Shown: piece after piece, positions 1 to 9,679 of the stretch
Position numbering within the stretch: position 1 is the stretch's first letter
Layout: each line of letters opens with the position of its first letter
Assembly (NCBI GenBank): GCA_003024785.1
Contig: PUQB01000187.1
Span: 62,001 to 126,000 of the forward strand
Source of the DNA: Selaginella tamariscina
Taxonomy: Eukaryota > Streptophyta > Lycopodiopsida > Selaginellales > Selaginellaceae
Direction: 5' to 3'
DNA length: 64,000 bases
Position numbers and translations under genes: made by a program
The notes under the pieces: model-generated
Databases searched by the model: none
What the model saw: only the letters and a program-made list of their open reading frames with translations
Told to the model about the DNA's origin: nothing

Positions 1-53
1 ATATATATACTTTTGATATACTATTTATAATGGCTTTGTATACAGTCTTCCAG

Positions 54-1451
54 AGTAGTTTCAGAAGATCAAATACGTCGAGTTTTGTCTAGTGATCACA
101 CAGAGACGGTGGAGGAAATTTACGATATTTACCTCCTACCCCCTGGAGAAGACCCTGAAACATGCCAGTCATATCTTCGAATGCGTAACAGGGACGGCAA
201 ATATAGTCTCATGTTCGAGGTATTTTATGAATATATTATTTCATCACGGGTACAATAGAATACAATACATATTATATACTCATGTATTATGTGAAACTGT
301 TCATGACGCTTATTTGTAGGAATGGGTGATTGATGATCCTTTTATAATATCACCACGTATCACATTCGAAGTCAGTGTGAGGCTTTTGGGAGGGCTGATG
401 GCCCTGGGGTATGAGATGGCAAATATTTTGAAAAGGATTAGTCACGTCTTCTCCGATGATAAGCTCACAATAAAACTTGATAAACTTGAACAGTTTCAAA
501 GGAAATATGTACAGGTAAATTGATCTCTCTCTCTCTCTCCGTGTGCATATAGTCTGTGTATATGTAAATATAAAAGAGATATTCTGTGTTGTGTGTGCGC
601 GCGCGCGTGTTGGAAGCTTATGCGCCTGTAAGGTTGTGCCTGTGTGTATCTGGGAAGCTTATGCGTCAGTTTTTTTTACAGGTTCAAGGGAAAGACAGGT
701 CCCTCGTTGCAGAATGTGGGGTAAACTAGGGTTGGACAACCATTATGTGTCATCATCGTACATAGAACAGATACAACTCGAGAAGTTAAACGCGGAAATG
801 GTAAAAGGCGAGATTAATTCAGTAACCCATTAGCGTTTTATGGTTTTCACCAGGCACTGCCAGAGGACTTGAAGGAGAAGCTAAGCAATGATACTTTATT
901 GCCCAGCCCACACCTTCGTTCTCTTGGCTGGCTGATACAAAACACGGCATCCATAGCCTCAGCAAAAGGTATCAAATTATATATCTATAATTTGTTGCAT
1001 ATAAGATGGAAGTTTTATAAATTTTTCCAGTTTACTTAGTTGGTTTCAAATTTTCTGCAGCTGGACTCGCAACAGCACTAAGGAAATTCCGATGAGGTGA
1101 GTCTTAAAATTGTACAGTAAATGAAAATTTTCATATTGTACATCTTTAATGTGTATGCAGAGATCAAAGGAAAAGCTACAATATTCGTAAGTCTAAACAG
1201 CTATGGATAGAGGTGAATGGCAAGCAAGATGACAGTTGTCAAGAGTCTCAATCGCACGTAGAAGACCAGGTGTCTGGGTGTGTGTGGGTGTTTATATATA
1301 TATATATAATATATATTATATATATATGCCATATGGTTGTGGCTGTTTCTAGATCCGCATACATGTATTGTGGACATATAAATACAACCAGAAACAAGCA
1401 TATATCCACTGATTTCACAACCTGCATGTATTGGTTACAGACTTGTATGTG

Positions 1452-1485
<34 letters not shown>

Positions 1486-2245
1486 ATAAGCACAGTCACA
1501 AGTTTACACATACACGAACATATGTGGTGTATAAGCTTGTTGATCGTAGTGTTAACATATGTACTAATACTTAACGATGACAGTATCAAGTGCGTGTTTC
1601 GGAGCAGATAGCAAGCATGAACGAGAGGCTGGACGAGGTATTGTCCCATTTGGCGGAGATGGAATCGAAGATGAACAACAACAACAATCTCATTCAACGC
1701 CAGAACTCGTTGGGTGCTACTCTTGTGGGCTCTTTGGGGAGCAATGGTACATCCCCTTTCTTGCCCAATGGGAATGCAAATGGCCATTGTTCTCCCCCCG
1801 CTCTCAAAAACGCTAGTGACCCGTTTCTTCTTGAAGAGGTGCGTATGTCTCTTTATGTACATACACATAGACGTGATGTTGTTTGCGCTCGCGCGTGCGT
1901 ATGCATTTAGTGTATGTGCGTGTGTGTGTGTGAGAGAGAGAGACTGAGTTTCATACGCGCTAGGCATAAGTATATGCATATATACACATAATGAAGGAGA
2001 TATACACATGTTATACTGATGGATAACAGATCAAAAGCCTGACACGTGGACAGCGTCATATGGCAAATCAGATAGAAATGCTGTTGCATGCACGCTCAAG
2101 TACAAAGAAGAGCACGATGGCGAGGTTGAAGGGCATGTTGAGGAGCATGAGGACGAGCAATGAGGGGTTGGCATCTGTTGCTGTTTTAGCCGTCGGATTA
2201 ACCACTCTGGCCACCTTCGCTGCCGTTAGATTCTGGAGAAGGTAA
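54..2245 (+). CDS. TTM: TTM1/TTM2-type triphosphate tunnel protein, 3' part of gene
   Basis: Plant TTM1/TTM2 proteins join a uridine-kinase-like P-loop domain to a CYTH tunnel domain and end in a coiled coil and a C-terminal membrane anchor; they act as pyrophosphatases on organelle-associated membranes. Only the 3' part lies in the window. Exons I infer: 54-219, 320-514, 682-800, 854-968, 1061-1096, 1161-1269, 1584-1838, 2030-2245. The first two encode family-diagnostic text such as EEIYDIYLLPPGEDPE, RMRNRDGKYSLMFE and SPRITFEVSVRLLGGLMALG. Exon 3 holds YIEQIQLEKL. Exon 7 has a coiled-coil stretch (SEQIASMNERLDEV) and an Asn run. The last exon ends in a hydrophobic anchor (about residues 45-65 of the exon) then RFWRR-stop. 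Two one-base frame breaks occur, at GGGG 718-721 and at CC 1089-1090; adding one base to either run restores frame and splice phase. Family assignment is firm; orthology to TTM1 versus TTM2 is not. Confidence 0.85.
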
Positions 2246-3321
2246 CGGAAATTTAAATGAAATTTATTTTATCGGTACATGTTTAAACTTTAAAGTGTAG
2301 AGCAATTTTTGAACTCTCTCTCTCTAGTTATTATTAATTTACAATTTTTGAACTTACTCTTTAGTATAATTGCGATTTGATAAAGAATCTATAGTAAAAT
2401 ATGTATAATAATATTAATACAACTATACAAAATTTATTCTATTTGTTATCAATGCTATGTTTATTAAATTTGTTTCGATTATATATACTAATATCATTAA
2501 AATTTATTATTTTCCAAAATTTGAGGGTAAACTTTTTAAAAAAAATATAAAAAATTATTAATATAAAATTAATGTGTTTTTTAATGCTTTGTCAAATAAA
2601 TTAATAAATTTTAATTGTGTGAATCATATTTTATTTTAATTTGAAATTCAAAAAGAGGCTGTATCGTTTTATTTATAAATTATATACTATATAACTTTTA
2701 TTTTTATATTTTAAATTCTATATCATATTCATTAAAATATTATATTAATTAGTATACATGCATAAACACACATTATATATTGTACATTTTGTATAGTGGA
2801 ATTTTTCATTTTCAAATATAAATTCCATGTTAAACTTAAAACTTATTATACATTATTTTAATTTTGAAATTATAATTAATACCACCATGAATTTATTATA
2901 TTCTATTACAAATTTATTACTTCTGCCTTGCTCTAATTTATTTTGGATATTTATTATATATATCCTAGAGTATATACAATAGTAGGCTAAGTTTTCACTA
3001 GCCTGTGGTTAATTGCTTCAACTAATTAAATTATAATATGTGCATGTAATAGTAATGCCCCCTAATTTAATTATACAAAGATTTAATAATGAAAATGTAT
3101 TATATGTTTCCATACAATTGTAAAATGTAATTTAATTTTTAATTTAATCAACTGATTGTACATGGTTATTACTAATAACATGATATCTTTCTAATTCACC
3201 ATATTCGCTCAGCCTAAGGTACATAGAGTAAGTTATTTAAACTAATATAAGTTATAGAATATAAATTATATAAATATTTATTTTAACCTTAAAAATAAAT
3301 TTATATTAAAAAGAAACACAT
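2246..3321. other. AT-rich intergenic DNA
   Basis: No gene is visible between the TTM stop codon and the first LTR. The stretch is strongly AT-rich, with short A and T runs and a CTCTCTCT tract near 2318-2327. Several AATAAA-like hexamers could serve as polyadenylation signals for the TTM gene, but none stands out. Confidence 0.6.
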
Positions 3322-3472
3322 TGTGAGAGCTCGGAATATAGAAATGTGTAATATCCATTAATTCAGAAACCCTAACTTATATACAAGAGCGAGTGGTCCA
3401 GATTGAATCCAATCCGACGACTATCAAAATCCACTAGTATGTGCACATGCAGCCGTACACGTGGATCTTACA
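3322..3472 (-). repeat. 3' LTR of element 1 (151 bp)
   Basis: Paired with 8016-8161. Both copies share the stretches around CGGAATATAGAAATGTGT, GTGGTCCAGATTGAATCC and GCAGCCGTACACGTGGATC. TG and CA terminal dinucleotides are present. This copy has a small insertion (ATACAAGAGCG) relative to the other, which in turn has an extra ACGTAAT-like insert near its 3' part. Confidence 0.93.
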
Positions 3473-3487
3473 TCATCCCCTCCTCTC
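3473..3487 (-). other. Polypurine tract of element 1
   Basis: On the minus strand the bases just before the 3' LTR read GAGAGGAGGGGATGA, a purine-rich primer site for plus-strand DNA synthesis in LTR elements. Position next to the LTR and composition are the evidence. Confidence 0.75.
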
Positions 3488-3602
3488 AAAGGGTGTAAGT
3501 TGGTTAGGGTTCTCTTGTAGACGGGCCCGGATCTAGAGGAACATCAGGAAGGTACTGGTGGATCTGTAGGCGGCACAACTTGTTCCCGTTGCACAAAATG
3601 CT

Positions 3603-5068
3603 TCAACCGTTGCACATGTACAATCTCTGGAGGATCGGCTGAATGTCGTGCCGAACCTCATAAACCTGTGGCCCTACTTGCCGTAGCACTCGATACGGTC
3701 CTTTCCACTGAGGAAGGAGACTCTTAGCTAAACCACGTACCGTAAGCTTGGGAAAACGAACCAACACCAGTTCATCAACCTTGTACTCTGTAGGAGGACG
3801 ATGATGCGAGTTGTAGCGTTGTTGTTGTCCTACTTGTACGCGGCCCAAGTGTTCTGCTGACTCCGCATGCACCAATGGAAAGCTCGTCAGATACCGATCC
3901 CACGACCTAGCATCAGCAGCTCGCGGTAACCGAGAAGGCAAACCCAACTCCGTTGGCAACACCGGGTCATGACCATACAAGAAGCTTATATGGGGAAGTA
4001 CCAATGGAACTTTGAACTCCAGTGACATAAGCATATCGGAGAGACGGCAGATAACCATCCTAATCCGAATGTTGAAAGTTCACATACTTCGCGATCATCC
4101 CCTTGAAGGTTCTGACGAGCCGTTCCACTAAACCATCCATCTGAGGATGATAAGCACTTGTAAAGTGTGGCGTATCCCTAGTCGAGACGTCAAAACATGA
4201 AATGCCTCAGCCATAAATGCAGGACCATTATCCGAGAGAATTCGCTCCGGACAAGAATGCTGAAACACGACCCGATTAAGGAGAAACTGACCAACAGCAG
4301 AAGCAGTCGCACTAGCAAGAGCACCAACTTCTACCCAACGAGTTAGGTAATCAGAAGCAATAATAACGTACTCGTTACCAGCAGTTGACGCGGAAAAGGT
4401 CCCATTAAATCAAATGCCACCAACTCAAATGGACGAGAAACTGCAATTGACTCCAACCGTCCTTCCGAAGCACATGGGGGAGTATTGCGAGCTTGGCACC
4501 ACACACAGCTACGCACATACCGAATCACATCTCCTCGCAACTCCGGCCAATAGAAAGATCTGTGCAGCTTCTCCATCACCGACGATGTCCCATGTGCCCA
4601 CCAAGAATAGGAGAGTCATGGTAAGCATGGAGGAACGTGGAATGAATATTGAAGGCACCACCAACCGCAAAGGATCATCTGGATCAGTCCCCACAAAATA
4701 AAGAAGGTCATCCTGAAGGCGATACTGTGAATGTAAATGCCTGAAAGGCAAGTCATCAGCAAGTGATGCAGGATTTCAAACCCATCACGAAGCCTTCGAA
4801 TCCACGGCTCAACCTTTTGAGCTTCCCGAACCTCATCCAAAGACGGCAAATCTAACTCTGCATTCTGCGGACACTGAACGTCAAGCACAGCAACTGCTGA
4901 TGGTACGGAATCTTCATCCAAAAAGTCCACTGAAGCTGGAACAACTGGTTCCTCTGGGGCAACAGAAGAGAGAGAAGGTGGAAGAGGAGCCCGAGAAAGA
5001 GCATCAGCATCAGCCATGGAACTCCCTGGACGATGAACAACTTCAAAGTCGTAAATTTGAAGTTTCAA
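3603..5068 (-). pseudogene. RNase H tail, linker and integrase of element 1, broken
   Basis: Minus-strand remains of the 3' half of pol. At 4616-5068 the text YDFEVVHRPGSSMADADALS is the end of the RNase H/connection region. At 4343-4579 the zinc-binding HHCC region is visible (RSFYWPELRGDVIRYVRSC followed by VWCQARN). The catalytic core lies around 4080-4340, where the reverse complement still contains the SDNGPAF motif, but the frame is lost. At 3603-4058 the C-terminal part contains the GPY/F module (QWKGPYRVLRQVGPQVYEVR). Separate frames show that this element cannot make one uninterrupted product as sequenced. Integrase normally inserts the reverse-transcribed DNA. Confidence 0.85.
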
Positions 5069-5198
5069 GGCCCACCGAGCAGTACGCCAATCAAATTCTT
5101 CCGCTTCAACAACGAAGTGACTGCTGCATGATCGCCTTCCAACAACGTCCGCGAACCATGCAAGTAGGCATGGAGCTTCTCAAAACCCCAAACTGCTG

Positions 5199-6516
5199 CT
5201 AGACACTCCTTTTTGTCGTGGAGTAATTCACCTCTGCTGGCTGCAATGTACGGCTGATGTACGCAATGGGATGTCGTTGGCCAGGAACACTCGTACTCTC
5301 CTGCATCAATACACCCCCGAGGCCGATGTCAGAAGCATCTACACGCAAGATGAAAGGACGGGTGTAATCCGGGTACGCCAAAACTGGAGGAGTCGTCAAC
5401 AACTCTTTGAGATCTGCAAATGCCTGCTTGCAATCCTTAGACCAAACAAAAGAAGTCATTGACGATTTCAACAACGCGCCAACGGTGCAGTACGATCTGA
5501 AAGATGATCCACAAAACGACCCAGATATTGTACCTTGCCAAGAAAGCGTTGCACATCATTCACACACTTTGGCGTAGGGAACTTCAAAACTGCAACTAGT
5601 TTGTCAGGATCGACTTGCAAACCTTCACGTGAAATGCGATAACCCAGATAAGTGGTGTCCTTTGATCCAAACACACACTTAGATGGCTTCAACTTCAAAC
5701 CAACTTCCCGCAGCGATCCAAAACCTTACGTACATCACCGACATGCTCTTCCCATGTTCCATCCGAATGGATCAAAACATCATCGATGAAATCGGCAGTC
5801 ACCTCCGGCATGTCGCAAAGAACCTCGTCCATCATACGTTGGAAAGTTGCTGGAGCATTGCTCAAACCGAAAGGCATCACCAAGAACTCGTACAGGCCAA
5901 ATGGTGTCCGAAAAGCAGTCTTGGGAATGTCCATGTCAGCCATCGGAACTTGCCAATATCCAGATGCGAGATCTAACTTGGTGAACCAACGGCTCCGCCC
6001 CAGTCGATCCAAAAGGTCTGCAGTATGAGGAAGTGGGTACACATCTGAGACGGTTACCTCATTTAATGGGCGATAGTCAATGCAGAATCGAACGCTCCCA
6101 TCAGGCTTCGTCACAAGGTGAGGTTCGCACGCCCAAGGACTACGTGGTAGATTTCGGATAACACCCTTCTCCAACATCTCTTTGACATTCGCTCGTAAGA
6201 TCTTGAGCTCCTTTGGTGACCGACGCCGAACAGGTACCTTGATTGGCCTAGCATCTCCAGTTGGAATAGGGTGGCGTGTCGCAATCTTGGCCCCAGATGA
6301 CAAGTCGAAGTTGAAAAGATCAGCATACTCCTTCTTGAGTTGATCAACAACTACAGCACGACGATCATCTGATGGATCCAGAAAGGAAAGGAAGAGCATG
6401 AAGGGAAAATGGTTGGAAAGGGGTGAGACAAAAGTGATGGAAGCAGAGGTGGAAGCAGATGGACGAAGTGGAATAGAAGTAAGAGGAATGGAAGAAAACG
6501 AGGGAGAGTCAAACAA
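5199..6516 (-). pseudogene. Reverse transcriptase and RNase H of element 1, broken
   Basis: Minus strand. The RT fingers and palm are clear: FCIDYRPLNEVT, RWFTKLDLASGYWQ, PFGLYEFLVMPFGL and the catalytic FIDDVLIHS motif (FIDD in place of the commoner YxDD). The next frame (5468-5698) carries KPSKCVFGSKDTTYLGYRIS, the thumb. The next (5199-5474) begins RNase H with FILRVDASDIGLGGVLMQ. Three frames are needed, with breaks near 5695 and 5470. Enzyme role: copying element RNA into DNA and degrading the RNA strand. Confidence 0.9.
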
Positions 6517-6797
6517 GGGGGAGACTTTTCAAAGTCACACTTGGCATGATTGCGAGTTAACCAATCCATACCAAGAATAAGGTGAAAAGCTTGACTCGGC
6601 ACCACCCGCAAAGATTGAAGCTCGAGCTCACGATCATCCACACGAACAACAATGTCCACTTCATCTCGCGAACAAGCATGAGTATGTCCGTTGCCGTACA
6701 GAATGAAGACTGGTTCTACCGCACGACGCAAATGAAGGCTACAACGTGTAGCAACAGATTGAGAAACAGAGGACAAACTTGAACCTGTATCCACCAA
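6351..6797 (-). pseudogene. Aspartic protease region of element 1
   Basis: Minus strand. Starts with the active-site motif VDTGSSLSSVS and continues to FHLILGMDWLTRNHAKCDF, the flap and second conserved block of retrotransposon proteases. The following low-complexity Pro/Leu/Ser stretch overlaps the start of the RT frame (6516), so another frame change is needed to pass from protease to RT. Its role is cleavage of the gag-pol polyprotein. Confidence 0.85.
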
Positions 6798-6941
6798 CTG
6801 AAAGGAAAACAGGACGTGGCGTGTGATTAAAACGAGCTTGAAAAGTGAAAACCGGATGATTTGGTGCCGAGTGAACCCCTTGATGATACTCCCGAAAGAA
6901 AGACGGAGGGGTCACTAATTTATTCGCACGAGGACCCTCCT

Positions 6942-7870
6942 CTACTCGTGCGATTCGTCGTTTCCCGGAAGATCCACTGCATCACAACCTTCCATGCAGC
7001 AGCACCAACGGACGTTGTTGACCCATGGCCTCCATCCTGGAAATGGGGGACGCCAATCGGGAAACCGTTGACAGCGCCGATACGTGTGTCCAACCTCATC
7101 ACGCCCAACAACGAACTGCACGTCCACGTCCTCGTCCACGGGCCCACCTTGTGCTGGTACACGAGCGGCAACAGCCTCAACCTCCATCGGAGCAGGTCCA
7201 TCCCCAACATGAAGTGGAACAGAGCACGTGAAGGCGCAAGTGGGAGAGGTGACGACTCATATCGTTGTGCCAGCCTCAAAGCATCATCAAGAGTCACTGG
7301 AGCTAGTGCATGCACAAGCCCCACAAGGTCTTGACGAAGTGCTGGCCACAACATACCTAACTTGATGCGTTCCGACATGTTAGGTTCTGCACGCAGCAAA
7401 AGGCTTCGAAAGCGAACACCAAACTGCATCACCGACTCAGATGGCTCCTGACGAATACGATGCAACTGCTGAAAAGCATCATCACAGTCGTCCGCATGCC
7501 CAAATGCACGTTTGAAGATCTCTGGAAGAATATTCCAATCTCCACGAGTTGCAACGTCCAGACCATTGTACCACTGCAACGCCGTCCCTTGAAGACAAGT
7601 AGGAAACTCGCGCAAACACTGAGCACCGTCCCACGAATGATATGTGGCAACCACAATGAAGTGGTCAAACCAATGGTACACATCATCTCCAGGATTTCCG
7701 CGAAAGAAATCCGGCCGGACACGGGGGTTTGCAACATGAGTAGGAGGAGTACCCTGGACTGTGAATGCTGCCATCAACTGAGAATGATTGTTCAGTTGCA
7801 CACGCATGGCATCCAACAATTGCATGAGTAACTGCTCCACAGACAAGGGATTTGCCTGTTGTGGATTCAT
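6942..7870 (-). pseudogene. Gag (capsid and zinc knuckle) of element 1, broken
   Basis: Minus strand from the ATG at 7870. The capsid part contains FRGNPGDDVYHWFDHF, LREFPTCLQGTALQWYN and SERIKLGMLWPALRQDLVG, closely matching the gag of element 2 in the same window. The frame is lost near 7230 and resumes in another frame at 7187-6942, which contains the nucleocapsid tail (RCQRFPDWRPPFPGW). Gag packages the element RNA in cytoplasmic particles. Confidence 0.88.
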
Positions 7871-7997
7871 GGACGAAAAAGACAAAATCCACAAGAAAAA
7901 ATAGATCTAGACAATGGAAAAGCTAGACCTAAGAAGACAGAAAAAAGAAATTGATAAAAGACACAAATCCGAGCACTCCGTAGGGACAATTAGAGGT

Positions 7998-8015
7998 GCC
8001 CCTCACCTCCACCAA
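7998..8015 (-). other. Primer-binding site of element 1
   Basis: Immediately inside the 5' LTR the minus strand reads TTGGTGGAGGTGAGGGGC. The TGGTGGAG core starts with the TGG expected to pair with a tRNA CCA end and is shared with element 2. I could not decide which tRNA it matches. Confidence 0.6.
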
Positions 8016-8161
8016 TGTGAGAACTCGGAATATAGAAATGTGTATATCCATTAGTTCAGAAACCCTAACTTATAGTGGTCCAGATTGAATCCAATCCGAC
8101 GGCTATCAAAATCCACTACGTAATAGTATGTGCACATGCAGCCGTACACGTGGATCTTACA
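8016..8161 (-). repeat. 5' LTR of element 1 (146 bp)
   Basis: Partner of 3322-3472. In the sense direction it begins TGTAAGATCC and ends CTCACA, the same termini as element 2. It should contain the element promoter, but no convincing TATA box was picked out. Confidence 0.92.
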
Positions 8162-9140
8162 ACATAAATTTAATTATTAAATCAGCTAATTTATATTAAT
8201 ATAATTAAATTCTAATTAGTTACCACTAATACAGAAGGGGCTTAAAATTCGAGTTCTTTTTAAGTATTTTATGACACGTCAAGGTGTGCGTGTGGAGAGT
8301 TGATTTTGACTGGGCATTGTCACTATTTGACTTCGACGGTCAACATTCCTCGCATAGGTTTACTTCTAATTAAATTAAAAATTAAATATTATTATTATAT
8401 GTCGTTTAACACATAATTCACCTGTTACATGTCATGATTGACTAATTAGCAATTAACAAAAAAATTCGACTGTTTAGCTGCTTAATTAACTTTAAGAAAC
8501 AGCAACTATAAGCCGTTACCTAGATTTGACGGCTAAGATCATTTCAACAGAACTTGCCCTTTCTTTTGCAAAGGACAAATTTTTTAACCTTTTTAGAAAA
8601 AGGGCAGGCGTGGAAGTTCAACACAGTTATAAGATATGACGAAAGATTTCCTTCCTGGGCCATTTAATAGTGCGGTTTATTCTAATTCACATATATGGCA
8701 TATACCTTGTAGATTGCCACGTGTACTTTGTTTTACTTTAACGAGTGTTGAAAGAGGTGCTAACGAAATACGGGCTGTCCATGTCATAGGGCGTATTCTA
8801 GAACCTAGCCACTTCTAGCATGTAACCAGGAATTCATTTTATGTAGCTGCTCTGGATTTCTCACAAGAATCTATCTACCGTTCTAAGAAATCTGCTATTC
8901 TCGAGGTTTCAATTCCTCGATTTTCAGTGTTCAATCGTACAGAGTGAAAGATCTACATTTCTGTGCCGCAAGCAGGTTTCTGATCGAAAATCTCCAAGAT
9001 TTCACGTCGGATCATCTCGGACAAGTTTTGGCTGCATTCGGATCATCTCGGTGCAAAACTCGCATTCGGCGCATCTCAGACACTTATATCGGAGCTTGAA
9101 TCGGCATGTACAGGTTTTAGATCGATGCAAGCTTCCAGCT
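8162..9140 (+). promoter_or_regulatory. Upstream region of the SRA-Tudor gene, with W-box-like TTGAC cluster
   Basis: A 980-bp gene-free stretch before the SRA gene. At 8301-8345 there are several TTGAC/GTCAA cores in about 45 bp (TTTGACTGGG, ATTTGACTTCG, CGGTCAACATT), and another TTGACGG near 8525. TTGAC is the core of WRKY W-boxes. The region from about 8850 to 9140 is less AT-rich and probably holds the 5' UTR. Regulation by WRKY factors is only an inference from motif density. Confidence 0.35.
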
Positions 9141-9604
9141 ATGGCGGATCTCTCGGTTCTTGAAGAATGCGATGAATCGCTGATACAGCCGGATGGATCT
9201 TTTCTTGAAGAATGTAATGCTCTAATCCAGTCATGGCGCTCGGATTTGGCCCAAAGGACAAGCTTTAAAGACGCGCCGCAGAATGGATGCATGGAGCTTC
9301 AGCTTACACAGTGTGCTTCGGTGAAATCGGCGCGTATGGTACCGCCATGCGACTCGGTGGTGAAGTCAGAGCCCGGGGCTCTTGTGAAATCCGAGTTTGG
9401 AGCTCCTGTTGTGCATCCCATGCGTGTTGCGGCCACACAGCTCTTAAAAAGGTATGTGCGCTATATAGAAAGCTCATCCGTATATAATATTTATATACAC
9501 ACGGTTAAGAATCCAAACATATTTGTGAAGATGGGCACTAGTTGGTGTTTAATAGTCGCATGGTTTTAAGGCAGTCTACACATGTCCAGTGTGCGGATAT
9601 ATGT

Positions 9605-9679
<75 letters not shown>

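Larger units (their letters stand above)
3322..8161 (-). mobile_element. Ty3/gypsy LTR retrotransposon, degraded (element 1)
   Basis: A 4.84-kb element read on the minus strand. It is bounded by two similar short repeats, 3322-3472 and 8016-8161, which begin TGTGAGA and end TCTTACA on the plus strand. The gene order gag, protease, reverse transcriptase, RNase H, integrase is that of Ty3/gypsy (Metaviridae-like plant elements). The 4 bases ACAT occur just outside both ends (3318-3321 and 8162-8165) and look like the target-site duplication. The coding region is broken into at least seven frames. The LTRs differ by several substitutions and indels, so it is older than element 2. No chromodomain is visible after the integrase. 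Confidence 0.93.

Noticed and set aside
1201..2089. Minus-strand open frames over the TTM gene
   Set aside because: Antisense shadows of TTM exons and of TA/CA intron repeats.
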